Shown here piece by piece: positions 45,847 through 55,102 of a DNA stretch of 64,000 nucleotides. The notes under the pieces are model-generated. The model worked only from the letters and a program-made list of their open reading frames with translations. It was not told where the DNA came from and searched no databases. Origin of the DNA: Methanomassiliicoccaceae archaeon UBA370 (GTDB taxonomy: Archaea; Thermoplasmatota; Thermoplasmata; Methanomassiliicoccales; Methanomethylophilaceae); assembly GCA_002505345.1 (NCBI GenBank), contig DAUY01000011.1:41981-105980 (forward strand), read 5' to 3'. The translations under genes were made by a program, and so were the position numbers. The stretch's first letter is position 1. The number at the start of each line of letters is the position of its first letter.

Positions 45847-46899
45847 TCACTCCGGCATGATGATCTTTCCCTTGAACTTCGCATACAGCGCGTAGTCAAG
45901 GTACACTGGGTTCTCCAGGACCTTCTCCAGGGTCGGTGCGTTCTCTCTCTTGTAGTTCTTCATCTCGTCCGTCACGGTTATGTCGAAGGCGTCGCTTCCG
46001 GCACCGGAACCATAGGACGTGACGAATATCCTGTCGCCGGGCTTCGATTTGTCAAGAACGTTGGCGAGTCCCAGGGGTACCGCTCCGCTGTAAGTGTTGC
46101 CTATGGACGGCGTGAGCAGCCCGTACTGGATCTGCTCGGGGGTGAAGCCCAGCATCTTCGCGACCTTCTCGGGGAACTTCCCGTTGGGCTGGTGGAAAAC
46201 GGCGTAGTCATAATCCTCGGGCTTGGTGTTGCGGTCCTCCAGCATCATCTTCGCTGCGGATACTATATGTTTGAAGTAGGCCGGGTCCCCTGTGAACCTC
46301 CCGCCGTGGCTGGGGTATGGTTGGCCCTCTCTTCTCCAGAAGTCGGGCGTGTCGGTTGTGAAGCTCAAGGTCTTGTTGATCCTGGCTATGATCTTCTCGG
46401 AACCGATGAGGAATGCCGCCCCTCCGGAGGACGCGGAATATTCAAGGGCATCTCCGGGAGCTCCCTGGGATGTGTCGGCTCCGACGGCCACTCCGTACTT
46501 GACGATTCCCGAGCCCACGAGGCCCATGCACATCTGTATGCCGGCCGTTCCGGCCTTGCATGCGAACTCGAGGTCCGCGGCCGTCAGAGCCGGGGTCGCC
46601 TGTATAACCTCGGCCAAGACTCCCGACGAGGGTTTGACCGCATAAGGGTGCGACTCGGACCCTACATAAACGGCGCCGATTTCCTTGGGGTCGACTTCCG
46701 GTACCCTCTGCATCATGTACCTGGCCGCCTCGGACGATATCGTTATTACGTCCTCGTCCGGCGACGGCACAGATTTCTGATCGATCTTCAATCCTTTCCC
46801 CATTCCTTTTCCGTCCGCGCCCCAGACGCGCCCGATCTCTTCAGGCTTGATTCTGTAGCGGGGGACGTATGCTCCGTAGCTTACAATTCCTACATCCAT
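45847..46899 (-). CDS. hydroxymethylglutaryl-CoA synthase (archaeal type)
   Basis: 350 residues. Catalytic Glu lies in GAVYVGSESHPYAVKP, the acyl Cys in LEFACKAGTAG, and His in FHQPNGKFPEKVA. The pattern matches the archaeal mvaS group. It condenses acetyl-CoA with acetoacetyl-CoA, committing carbon to archaeal isoprenoid lipids. Starts directly after an HTH regulator stop. Followed closely by thiolase and DUF35. Confidence 0.93.
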   Translation of the reverse strand: MDVGIVSYGAYVPRYRIKPEEIGRVWGADGKGMGKGLKIDQKSVPSPDEDVITISSEAARYMMQRVPEVDPKEIGAVYVGSESHPYAVKPSSGVLAEVIQATPALTAADLEFACKAGTAGIQMCMGLVGSGIVKYGVAVGADTSQGAPGDALEYSASSGGAAFLIGSEKIIARINKTLSFTTDTPDFWRREGQPYPSHGGRFTGDPAYFKHIVSAAKMMLEDRNTKPEDYDYAVFHQPNGKFPEKVAKMLGFTPEQIQYGLLTPSIGNTYSGAVPLGLANVLDKSKPGDRIFVTSYGSGAGSDAFDITVTDEMKNYKRENAPTLEKVLENPVYLDYALYAKFKGKIIMPE

Positions 46900-47592
46900 T
46901 CATTTCCCTTCCTTTAGTTTGTTCAGACGTTTCACTAGTTCTTCCACTGACAGTTCGGTCACCACGAGCGGGATCTTCTCAAGCTTTGCCAGCTTGATAG
47001 CCAAAAGGTCCGTGTTCTCCGGGCTCTGGTACACCACCATTGCGGGGGTAAGGGGATGCGCCCTTATCGCCACCATGGGGGACCTGCCGTAGTGCACGTT
47101 GGTGAAGATCAATGCGCGCTCGATGTTCCAGCCGTATATCTTGAGATAATCTTCGGAGCTGAGGTTGACTATCGCCTTCAGGGAGTCCACGATCGTGTAG
47201 CCGTAGATCTTCTTGGAGGGAGTCCTGTCCGTGTTCAGATTTTTACCGGAAACGACGGAGATTATGACCTCCGGGTCTACCCCGCTGTCGAACTCCTCCA
47301 TGGCCAGAATACATTCGTTCCTCATCCCCGGCATATACCTTGTGGCGACCGGGGACCCGTTTATCCTGTCCAAGGCGATGAACGATTCCACCATCTTCTT
47401 CACGACCGCTACGCCGGGGGACTTTCTCCTTCCGGACTCGTAGTCGCTTATCACAGAGTTGGAAACGCCCATCCTATCCGCAAGCTGCTGCTGTGAGAGC
47501 CCAAACTCCTCTCTCCATTTTCGGACGATCTTGCCGGGCTCCGCCGACATGGATATCTCTCCTGCGATCTTCTCGCTGAGCTCATCCGTCAT
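46900..47592 (-). CDS. HTH (Cro/C1-type) transcriptional regulator
   Basis: 230 residues. Residues about 20-75 form a Cro/C1 helix-turn-helix (REEFGLSQQQLADRMGVSNSVISDYESGRRKSP). The C-terminal 150 residues are a conserved archaeal domain of unknown ligand. It lies directly upstream of HMG-CoA synthase with no gap, so it may regulate the mevalonate operon, perhaps autogenously. Such regulators recur beside archaeal HMGCS genes, but the ligand is unknown. Confidence 0.85.
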   Translation of the reverse strand: MTDELSEKIAGEISMSAEPGKIVRKWREEFGLSQQQLADRMGVSNSVISDYESGRRKSPGVAVVKKMVESFIALDRINGSPVATRYMPGMRNECILAMEEFDSGVDPEVIISVVSGKNLNTDRTPSKKIYGYTIVDSLKAIVNLSSEDYLKIYGWNIERALIFTNVHYGRSPMVAIRAHPLTPAMVVYQSPENTDLLAIKLAKLEKIPLVVTELSVEELVKRLNKLKEGK

Positions 47593-47655
47593 ACCGTTGA
47601 GACTGGCGGTTTATTATTTAATTATGTCGAAGTAATGAATCGTCAATCAACGTAC

Positions 47656-49053
47656 TCATCGCTTATGGAGTTCTTTGTCCAGAACGTCTATTACGGTCTT
47701 CATGACCTTAAGCCTCCCGTACTTCTTGTCGTCTGATTCGACGACATACCAGGGCGCCTCGGGGGTGTTGGTGCTTTCGATCATGGCGTCTATGTAATCG
47801 GTATAGACGTCCCACTTCTCGCGGTTGCGCCAGTCCTCGTCCGTGATCTTCCAGTTCTTGAGCGGGTCCTCCATGCGGGCGTTGAACCTCTTCAGCTGCT
47901 CCTCGGGACTGATCTCCATCCAGAATTTGATTATGATCGCGCCTGTGTCGATCATCGACCTCTCTAAGCCGTTGATCTCCTTGGCGGACCTGACGTACTC
48001 TTCGTGGGTGCAGAACCCTTCGATCGGTTCGACCATCATCCTGCCGTACCAGCTGCGGTCGAATATCGTTATGTGTCCGTCCGAGGGCATGTCGGCGCAG
48101 AACCTCCAAAGGTAAGTATGGTCTTTTTCCTCCGCGGTCGGGGCCGCCACCGACCTGGCCACGTACCCTCTCGGATTCAGGGCATGGGCCAGCCTTTTTA
48201 TGCTTCCTCCCTTCCCTGCGGAGTCGCGTCCCTCGAAGATGACCACCAGGGAACGGTCGCTGACCGCGAGTATCGACTGAAGCCTCGCAAGCTCTTTCGA
48301 ATAATCGTTGAGCTTCTCCCTGTAACCCTCTGCCTTCAGGGTCATGTCGGCGGTCTTACGGGGGTTCCCGCACATGGGCGTGGTGTACTCGGCAGGCGAG
48401 AAGGGAGGGTACCTGAGTTTATGAGACAGTGCGGCGGTGATCCCCCCGATGCTGTTGAAAGCAGTTATCTCCGGCTCGTCGATGTTCACCTCCAGCCATC
48501 TGGCGTACGGGGTGTCGGTCCTCGCGATCACTTCTTTCATTATATTCCCGCAATAGACCTCGGTGTCGAGGTGGTCGTCGTTCAGGAACGATTTTTTCTT
48601 ATGGCGGGGACCGAATCTGTCCGACAGCGCCTCGACCTTGTCGGCTTCCGACTTCAGGAACAGCTTAACGACCATTACACCGTTGTCCACCAGGTACCTC
48701 TCGAAGATGTTCGCATCGTTTATCATGCGGTCCAGCCCTTCGCCCGTGACCTTCTCCAGATTCTCTGCGATGAAGGAGTACCATCCGCGGTCGAATATCC
48801 CGAGCTGCCCCTTTCCCGGAGTGGAAGCGAGGAAATTGAGAAGCGCCTTGGGACTGGAGAGGCCTTCCGGGTCGAAGTGCCTGTATCTGATACCTCTCGG
48901 TTCCAATTTGTTCAGCAGGTCGCCTGCAATCCTTCCGATAACTCTTCCGCTGCATCCTTCCAGAATTATCAGCGCTGGTATCCCCTCGCTGTAAAGCTCG
49001 TGCTGTACAAGGGTGAGCTTCTTCACGAGCGCTTCCCATTCTTCGTCTTCCAT
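47656..49053 (-). CDS. two-domain polyphosphate kinase 2 (polyphosphate:AMP phosphotransferase-like)
   Basis: 465 residues, tandem PPK2 domains. The C-terminal half keeps Walker A GRDSAGKGG, Walker B FDRSWYGR, the lid PTAEEKDHTYLWRF and DDEDWRNREKWD-like catalytic region. The N-terminal half has a degenerate loop (GCSGRVIGR) and FDRGWYS, so it is probably structural, as in known class II enzymes (PAP). It phosphorylates AMP to ADP with polyP. Monocistronic, divergent from IMPase. Confidence 0.85.
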   Translation of the reverse strand: MEDEEWEALVKKLTLVQHELYSEGIPALIILEGCSGRVIGRIAGDLLNKLEPRGIRYRHFDPEGLSSPKALLNFLASTPGKGQLGIFDRGWYSFIAENLEKVTGEGLDRMINDANIFERYLVDNGVMVVKLFLKSEADKVEALSDRFGPRHKKKSFLNDDHLDTEVYCGNIMKEVIARTDTPYARWLEVNIDEPEITAFNSIGGITAALSHKLRYPPFSPAEYTTPMCGNPRKTADMTLKAEGYREKLNDYSKELARLQSILAVSDRSLVVIFEGRDSAGKGGSIKRLAHALNPRGYVARSVAAPTAEEKDHTYLWRFCADMPSDGHITIFDRSWYGRMMVEPIEGFCTHEEYVRSAKEINGLERSMIDTGAIIIKFWMEISPEEQLKRFNARMEDPLKNWKITDEDWRNREKWDVYTDYIDAMIESTNTPEAPWYVVESDDKKYGRLKVMKTVIDVLDKELHKR

Positions 49054-49129
49054 CGCCCGGACACCCGCTTATGTGGATATAATGGTTCCAAAGGTAAAGT
49101 GAAATAAAGGATCGGCCCGTCCCGTGTTC

Positions 49130-49906
49130 ATGATGGGCGGACTGACTGAAGCTGCCAGGGAAGCGGGCAGGATAATGATGGACCGCGACGGCCTAATGAT
49201 CAGCACAAAGGGGACCAGGGAGAACCTGGCCACCACCGCTGACCTCAAGGTCGAGAGATTCCTGAGAGCACGTCTTCCGGAACTTGTTCCCGGCTCGTCG
49301 TTCGTCGGAGAGGAGGACGGCCGGAGCGGCGAGGGGGACCTTGTATGGATAGTCGACCCGATAGACGGTACGGCCAACTACGCCAGGGACCTGAAGGTCA
49401 GCACGGTGTCCATAGCCCTCCGGATGAATGGGGAGACCGTCGCCGGGGTGGTATATCAGCCTTACACGGACGAGATGTTCTGCGCCAGAAAAGGACAGGG
49501 CGCATCTTTGAACGGTAGGGCCATACACGTTTCGAACAGGCCTCTGGCCAATTCGATGTTCTGCACATCCTGGAGCGCCTACAAGAAAGAGAGGTCGCCG
49601 ATGTGCTTCAGGATATCTGAGCGCGTCCTGCCCCTGTGCGAGGACATACGGCGTTTCGGAACGGCGGCCTACGAACTGTCGCTGCTGGCAGAGGGGCGCA
49701 TCGATATCTTCTTCGAAGCGACCCTTCAGCCCTGGGACATCGCCGCCGGCGCCCTCATTGTCAGGGAGGCGGGGGGAGTTTGCGGTTCCTTGGACGGCCC
49801 TGAATCGTACGACGCGGAGGGGCCCATGATAGCGGCCAACAGCCGGGAAAGCTTCGGCGCGATAAGGGATATCGTAGAAGAAGAGATGGGCAGAGAAGGA
49901 CTCTGA
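49130..49906 (+). CDS. inositol monophosphatase / archaeal FBPase family
   Basis: 258 residues. Motifs are VGEEDG, WIVDPIDGTANYARD and PWDIAAGALIVREAGG, the metal-binding sites of IMPase/FBPase. The archaeal enzymes act on inositol-1-phosphate and fructose-1,6-bisphosphate. Which is true here is unclear. ATG 49130 is favoured, and a GTG two codons upstream is possible with a leaderless transcript (AAATAAAGG about 24 bases upstream). Confidence 0.88.
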   Translation: MMGGLTEAAREAGRIMMDRDGLMISTKGTRENLATTADLKVERFLRARLPELVPGSSFVGEEDGRSGEGDLVWIVDPIDGTANYARDLKVSTVSIALRMNGETVAGVVYQPYTDEMFCARKGQGASLNGRAIHVSNRPLANSMFCTSWSAYKKERSPMCFRISERVLPLCEDIRRFGTAAYELSLLAEGRIDIFFEATLQPWDIAAGALIVREAGGVCGSLDGPESYDAEGPMIAANSRESFGAIRDIVEEEMGREGL

Positions 49907-50027
49907 AACGTCTCGGACCATCTTACGGATCGCAGGCCGAAAATCATTCATCGGCCCGCTTCGGCGGACATTACCAGTTCACAGTTAGTTACGATGGTTT
50001 ATTATGCCGTCTTGCTGATTCGCACGC

Positions 50028-50420
50028 ATGCCGTGTAAAAAAGATTCCGAGTGCGACATGAGCGGTAAGAAATACTGCCAGATGTACGACAACATGGGAG
50101 GGTTCGCCCCCAACACCCTGAAGGCCATCAAGGACCTCGACCCCGGGCTCATCGAACTCATCCACAACATGGACAATGTGATAGTCGAGGACGGCGCCCT
50201 CGACAAGAAGACCAAGAGGCTCATCGCCCTCGCTTGCGTCTGCATAAGGTCCTGCGAGGACTGCGTCTACCCCCAGGCCAAGGTCGCAAAGAACTACGGG
50301 GCCACCAAAGAGGAGATCCTCGAGGCCGTCAACGTCGCGGTTCTTACGGGCGGGGTCCCCAGCTGGTCCATAGCCAAAAAGGGCATCGCCCAGCTCTTCG
50401 AAGAGTGGGATAAGGAGTGA
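50028..50420 (+). CDS. carboxymuconolactone decarboxylase (AhpD-like) family protein
   Basis: 130 residues, all-helical CMD fold. The CxxC pair is in CIRSCEDCVYPQAK. The usual histidine three residues after the second Cys reads differently, so peroxidase activity may be reduced. N-terminal Cys residues (positions 3, 9 and 17) are an addition. Possibly a thiol peroxidase or reductase in redox defence. Followed by a strong terminator. Confidence 0.8.
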   Translation: MPCKKDSECDMSGKKYCQMYDNMGGFAPNTLKAIKDLDPGLIELIHNMDNVIVEDGALDKKTKRLIALACVCIRSCEDCVYPQAKVAKNYGATKEEILEAVNVAVLTGGVPSWSIAKKGIAQLFEEWDKE

Positions 50421-50423
50421 ACA

Positions 50424-50972
50424 TCATCCCCCGGCCTCGCCGCCGGGGCGTAATTTTCTTTTTTTGATCTGCTTCATGACCGCGTATGCCGCGGCGGCGC
50501 ACATTATTCCGATGAAGGCCCCCGCCACGACGTCTGAAGGATAGTGTACCATAAGATAGATCCTCGAGAAGCCCATCAGAGCGGCGTATGCAACGAGGAA
50601 AGAGCCCCATCTTCTGTCATATATGAACAGTGCGAAGGCGGCCGCGAAGGCCTTTACGGTATGTCCCGATGCGAAGGAGTATCCGCCGGGGGGATCGATG
50701 ATCAGAAGCAGCGACGGATCTTCGACGAACGGTCTGGGCCTTTCCACCAAGGGCTTTATCATCCAATCGTTCAGAACATGCCCCATCAGAACGGCTGCGG
50801 CCATCACGACGCCGGCCTCCCTGGTCGGTTTGTAGATCATCAGCGCAACGGCGATGATCAACCAGATCGCACCGTAATCTCCCGAGTATGAGACGAATTC
50901 CATCAACGGGTCCGTTATCCCGCCGGACATGTTCTCCTGTATCCAAATCAGGACGTCCGTTTCCGATGCCAT
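50424..50972 (-). CDS. PAP2-family membrane phosphatase
   Basis: 182 residues with five or six transmembrane helices. The acid-phosphatase motifs are KPLVERPRPF (C1), FASGHTVKA (C2) and SRIYLMVHYPSDVVAG (C3), giving the active-site His and Asp. Substrates in archaea are polyprenyl diphosphates or archaetidyl phosphates, and specificity is not decided here. The basic C-terminus (KQIKKRK) lies inside the cell. Its 3' end carries the terminator of the convergent gene. Confidence 0.88.
   Translation of the reverse strand: MASETDVLIWIQENMSGGITDPLMEFVSYSGDYGAIWLIIAVALMIYKPTREAGVVMAAAVLMGHVLNDWMIKPLVERPRPFVEDPSLLLIIDPPGGYSFASGHTVKAFAAAFALFIYDRRWGSFLVAYAALMGFSRIYLMVHYPSDVVAGAFIGIMCAAAAYAVMKQIKKRKLRPGGEAGG
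50429..50465 (+). terminator. intrinsic-type terminator after the CMD gene
   Basis: A perfect 7-bp GC stem (CCCCGGC 50429-50435, GCCGGGG 50442-50448) is followed by a T-rich tract (TTTTCTTTTTTT, 50454-50465). It lies 8 bases after the CMD stop and inside the 3' end of the opposite PAP2 gene. Confidence 0.75.
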
Positions 50973-51133
50973 CGGAGATGCGACGTATTACCGATATTTC
51001 AAACCAGGCGGAGCCTGTCTGCGATCGGCCGACAGGCTGCGGATATGGCGTACGATATCCATCGTTCGCCAAGCGTGCGCTTACTCGAAGTTTATTATAT
51101 CACACGCGTTTAACCGGAAACAGGAGATAAAGA

Positions 51134-53767
51134 ATGACCGAGGTAGGAAAATGTATCAGAACAATCGATACCGACGAAGGTAAGATCGACATATACAGCC
51201 TCAGGGAGCTTGAAGAGAAGGGAATAATCAAAGACCTCTCAAAGATGCCCTATTCCATCAAGATCATAGTTGAGTCCATGCTCAGACAGAGGGACGGCAA
51301 GATCATAACCGACAAGGACGTGGTCGCCGCCGCATCTTGGGATCCGAAAGAGAATTCGGACGACGAGATACCGTGGATTCCGGCAAGGGTCCTGCTTCAG
51401 GACCTCACCGGCGGAGCTGCCGTCACCGACCTGGCGTCCATGAGGGCGGCGGTGGACGCCCTGGGGTTCGACGGGTCCATCATAGATCCGCTGGTCCCCG
51501 TAGACCTGGTGATCGACCATTCGGTACAGACCGATTATGCAGGCAGGCCCGACGCTCGGGAGCTCAATGAAGAGCTCGAATTCGAAAGAAACAAAGAAAG
51601 ATATGCACTGTTCAAATGGGCGCAGGATTCATTCAAGAACTTCCGCGTGGTCCCTCCGGGAAACGGCATATGCCACCAGGTGAACCTGGAATACCTTTCT
51701 CCGGTCGTCCATGTCAAAGACAGCTGCGGGAACAAGACCGCCTATCCGGATTCATGCTTCGGGACCGATTCGCACACCACACAGATCAACGGCCTAGGAG
51801 TGGCCGGATGGGGCGTGGGCGGGATCGAGGCCGAGGCTGTAATGGTGGGGCAGCCCAGCTACATGAAGCTGCCCGACGTGGTGGGATTCAGGCTCAAAGG
51901 CAGGCTCAGGCCGGGGGTCAACGCCACCGATCTGGTCCTCACATGCGTGCAGATGCTGAGGAAGAAAGGGGTCGTGGGCAAGTTCGTCGAGTTCTGCGGC
52001 CCCGGCTATGCGGGGCTGGAACTGGCTGACCGCGCCACCCTCGCCAACATGGCGCCCGAATACGGAGCGACCATGGGGTACTGCCCTATAGACGGCAACA
52101 CGATAGAGTACCTCAGGCTGACCGGAAGGGACTCCGCCCATATCGACGCCGTGGAAAAATACGCCAAAGAGCAGACCCTGTGGTACGACGGGGAGGCGGA
52201 GTACACGGACTTGCTGGAGCTCGATCTGGAGACCGTGGAGCCTTCGCTCGCCGGGCACAAGAGGCCCCAGGACCGCATCCCCCTTTCCGAGATGAGAGAT
52301 CACTTCGCAAAATCCCTCAAGGACCTGGGAGTTGATAAGAAAAGAGAGCCCGTGTCCGGGATGCTCGGGGACGGTTCGGTGGTCATCGCTTCGATAACCT
52401 CGTGCACGAACACTGCCAATCCGTCGGTCATGATAGCGGCGGGGCTTCTCGCCAAGAAGGCGTGCGAGCTCGGACTGGAGAAGAAGGACTTCGTGAAGAC
52501 CTCCCTCGCTCCAGGATCGAAAGTGGTCACCGAATATCTGAAGAACTCCGGCCTGCTCCCGTTCATGGAAAATCTTGGATTCCAGGTATGCGGCTACGGA
52601 TGCATGACGTGCATAGGCAACAGCGGGCCGCTGTCCGACGACGTGTCGAGACAGATAAAGGCCAACGACCTTGCCGTAGCGGCGGTGGCTTCCAGCAACC
52701 GCAACTTCGAAGGCAGGATCCACCCGTTGGTAAAGGCCAACTATCTGGCCTCTCCGCCTCTTGTGATCGCATACGCCATCGCGGGAAGGATCGACATAGA
52801 TTTCGAAAACGAACCGATAGCGAATGCAAAAGGAAAGGACGTCTATCTGAGGGACATATGGCCGGACGACGCTGACGTAGAGGACGTAAAGAACAGGTTC
52901 GTGGACTCCGAGACGTTTGCCAAAGAATACCGCAACGTGTTCAAGGGTTCCGAGAGATGGGACAATATCCCATGCAAGAAGTCCCCGCTGTTCGCATGGG
53001 ACGAGAAGTCGACTTACATACGGAACCCTCCTTTCTTCGACGACATTTTCGAAGAGCCCGCCATCAGGGACATAGAGGGGGCAAGATGCCTCGCGATGCT
53101 GGGAGACTCGATCACGACCGACCATATCTCGCCGGCTGGAGACTTCCCTGCCGACAGCGACGCGGGAAGATATCTGCTGGAACGCGGAGTGGAGAAGAAA
53201 GACTTCAATTCCTACGGCTCCCGCAGGGCCAACCATGATATAATGGTCCGCGGGACTTTCGCCAACATCCGTCTCAGGAACCGGCTCGTCCCGGGGTCCG
53301 AGGGCAGCAGGTCCGTATATCTCCCCGACGGGACCGTCGACACTATTTTCGAGACGTCCGGCAGATACATGGAGGAGAGGACGCCCCTGATCATATTGGC
53401 CGGGAAGGAGTACGGTACGGGCAGCTCGAGAGACTGGGCGGCCAAAGGGCCCCTTCTGCTGGGCATCAAGGCGGTAATCGCCGAATCTTTCGAGAGGATA
53501 CACCGTTCGAACCTGATAGGCATGGGCATAGTGCCGCTTCAGTTCCTTGACGGCCAGAACGCGGAGTCTCTGAAGCTGGACGGCACCGAGACGTTCGATA
53601 TCGACCTGGAAGGGCTGGAGCCGAAATGCCTGGTGGGCGTGACGGCTTACAGGGGAGGCATGAAGCTGGAGTTCGACGTCGTATGCAGGGCGGACGTCCC
53701 GGCGGAGATCGACTATCTGGCCAACGGCGGGATACTTCAGTACGTGCTGCGCAAGATGATACTGTAA
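51134..53767 (+). CDS. acnA: aconitate hydratase AcnA
   Basis: 877 residues, aconitase A type. The cluster Cys are in SCTNTANPSVM and GCMTCIGNSGPL. DSHTTQINGLGV and the C-terminal swivel domain (GDSITTDHISPAG, GSSRDWAAKGPLLLG) are intact. It isomerises citrate and isocitrate, probably supplying 2-oxoglutarate. AGGAGAT precedes ATG 51134. A G+A-rich gap of 150 bases separates it from PAP2 on the other strand. Confidence 0.95.
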   Translation: MTEVGKCIRTIDTDEGKIDIYSLRELEEKGIIKDLSKMPYSIKIIVESMLRQRDGKIITDKDVVAAASWDPKENSDDEIPWIPARVLLQDLTGGAAVTDLASMRAAVDALGFDGSIIDPLVPVDLVIDHSVQTDYAGRPDARELNEELEFERNKERYALFKWAQDSFKNFRVVPPGNGICHQVNLEYLSPVVHVKDSCGNKTAYPDSCFGTDSHTTQINGLGVAGWGVGGIEAEAVMVGQPSYMKLPDVVGFRLKGRLRPGVNATDLVLTCVQMLRKKGVVGKFVEFCGPGYAGLELADRATLANMAPEYGATMGYCPIDGNTIEYLRLTGRDSAHIDAVEKYAKEQTLWYDGEAEYTDLLELDLETVEPSLAGHKRPQDRIPLSEMRDHFAKSLKDLGVDKKREPVSGMLGDGSVVIASITSCTNTANPSVMIAAGLLAKKACELGLEKKDFVKTSLAPGSKVVTEYLKNSGLLPFMENLGFQVCGYGCMTCIGNSGPLSDDVSRQIKANDLAVAAVASSNRNFEGRIHPLVKANYLASPPLVIAYAIAGRIDIDFENEPIANAKGKDVYLRDIWPDDADVEDVKNRFVDSETFAKEYRNVFKGSERWDNIPCKKSPLFAWDEKSTYIRNPPFFDDIFEEPAIRDIEGARCLAMLGDSITTDHISPAGDFPADSDAGRYLLERGVEKKDFNSYGSRRANHDIMVRGTFANIRLRNRLVPGSEGSRSVYLPDGTVDTIFETSGRYMEERTPLIILAGKEYGTGSSRDWAAKGPLLLGIKAVIAESFERIHRSNLIGMGIVPLQFLDGQNAESLKLDGTETFDIDLEGLEPKCLVGVTAYRGGMKLEFDVVCRADVPAEIDYLANGGILQYVLRKMIL

Positions 53768-53780
53768 ACCCTTTAGACAC

Positions 53781-53795
53781 AAATCTTTTTATCAT
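53781..53795 (+). promoter_or_regulatory. tRNA-Pro promoter (TATA-like)
   Basis: AAATCTTTTTATCAT lies about 30 bases upstream of the tRNA 5' end, the spacing of an archaeal TATA box. The acnA stop is 14 bases before it. Confidence 0.5.
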
Positions 53796-53818
53796 GATGC
53801 GAACTACCCGCAACAGTC

Positions 53819-53894
53819 GGGCCCGTGGGCTAGCTTGGTATACTTGTAGCTTCGGGAGCTATAGACTCCGGTTCAAATCCGGGCGGGCCCACCA
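53819..53894 (+). tRNA. tRNA-Pro (anticodon CGG), CCA encoded
   Basis: A 76-base cloverleaf. Acceptor stem GGGCCCG pairs with CGGGCCC, discriminator A and encoded CCA follow. The anticodon stem GTAGC/GCTAT closes the loop TTCGGGA, giving anticodon CGG for proline codon CCG. The T loop is TTCAAAT flanked by CCGG/CCGG. No intron is seen. Confidence 0.92.
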
Positions 53895-54220
53895 TTTTAC
53901 AGCCCTCATCTGCATGGCGATTGCCGTTTGCCAGGTTGCTTTATCATTTCATTTTCCTGCGCGACGGTCAAACGCACCTCGGGTACAGAGCCGTTACGAT
54001 GCCCGAACGTGAGGCCGTTGAACCGGCCGTGTTTGGAAGTGTAAGGATCTGAGGACAGGGCATTAAATTTGTACCATGCACAATGGAATTCATACCTATT
54101 TGCCGAATAGAAACGAGGCCCTTTGCTTCATGCGAAGGAATCGACTTAAGACCTTTAGACACCGTTCATGAACGCTCCGTGACCTGGTCTCACATCGGTT
54201 AAATAGAGAGGACACGGTCT
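53895..54220. other. intergenic region with no gene seen
   Basis: About 325 bases between tRNA-Pro and the alpha/beta hydrolase. No ORF with family resemblance or coding-like codons. A TATA-like GTTAAATAG at 54197-54205 serves the downstream gene. An 11-base string, CCTTTAGACAC, occurs both before the tRNA (about 53770) and here (about 54151). Confidence 0.5.
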
Positions 54221-55102
54221 ATGAGCGGTGCCCGTTTGAAAGAAAGATACATCTCCACGGACAACGGGAAGATCTGGAGCTGCGTATACGGAGAGGAAAG
54301 GAAAGGTGTGCCTCTGCTCGTCGTGCACGGAGGCCCCGGATTCCTCAGCATGCCTCAGACCGTAAGCGATCTTTCCTGTGGAGGGCCCGTGTACTTCTAC
54401 GACCAGCTCGGCTGCGGAAGATCGGACAGGGCTTCCGATGACAGACAGTATTCTTTGGAAACCTACACGGAGGAGCTTGGCGTCGTAAGGAAAGAATTGG
54501 GCCTCACCGATGTGGTCTTGGTCGGATTCTCCTGGGGATGCGGGCTGATATGCTCTTATATTCTGGAAAGGGGGACGGAAGGAGTAAAGGGGCTGATATT
54601 GTCAGGCCCGTTGCTGAGCTCTCCGATGTGGGAAATGGACCAGAGGAGCAATATTGCGGCACTGTCTGATTCGGCGATCGCAGCGATCGAGAGAGGAGAA
54701 ATAGACAAGGAATACGGCGACGCCTACGGCGAAGCCGTGACCGAATACTATAGGAAATTCCTCTGCAACCTCGATCCGTGGCCGGATTATCTGGTAAATT
54801 CCATGGAAGGCATGAACGTGGATGTTTACATGAGAATGTGGGGCCCCAGCGAGTTCACGGTCACCGGCAGCCTGAAGCAATTCGACCTGTACCCCAGGCT
54901 TCAGGAGATAGGCATCCCGGTCCTTCTCACGTGCGGGGATAGCGATGAAGCGCACGTCAAAACGGTGAAGGATTTCAAGGATGCGTTCGGAAATGCGTGC
55001 ATGGCTGTCATACCTGGCGCTACGCATATGCACCATATCGAAAGGCCCGAGATGTACAAGACATCGGTCGAGTGGTTCCTGAAGGATCTGGAGAAAAGAT
55101 GA
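54221..55102 (+). CDS. alpha/beta hydrolase, proline iminopeptidase-like
   Basis: 293 residues. HGGPGFLS oxyanion hole, nucleophile Ser in GFSWGCGLI, Asp in CGDSDE and His in THMHHIE. The pattern matches the prolyl aminopeptidase/tricorn-interacting factor F1 group, which in Thermoplasma-type archaea removes N-terminal residues from oligopeptides. A TATA-like box about 21 bases upstream implies a leaderless transcript. Confidence 0.82.
   Translation: MSGARLKERYISTDNGKIWSCVYGEERKGVPLLVVHGGPGFLSMPQTVSDLSCGGPVYFYDQLGCGRSDRASDDRQYSLETYTEELGVVRKELGLTDVVLVGFSWGCGLICSYILERGTEGVKGLILSGPLLSSPMWEMDQRSNIAALSDSAIAAIERGEIDKEYGDAYGEAVTEYYRKFLCNLDPWPDYLVNSMEGMNVDVYMRMWGPSEFTVTGSLKQFDLYPRLQEIGIPVLLTCGDSDEAHVKTVKDFKDAFGNACMAVIPGATHMHHIERPEMYKTSVEWFLKDLEKR

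Noticed and set aside
51794..53782. Long open frame of about 660 codons antisense to acnA
   Set aside because: Low-complexity translation without family motifs. It mirrors the codon bias of a strongly recognised gene.
53770..54161. 11-base repeat CCTTTAGACAC on both sides of tRNA-Pro as attachment sites
   Set aside because: Neither copy overlaps the tRNA end, no integrase or cargo lies between, and it could be chance.
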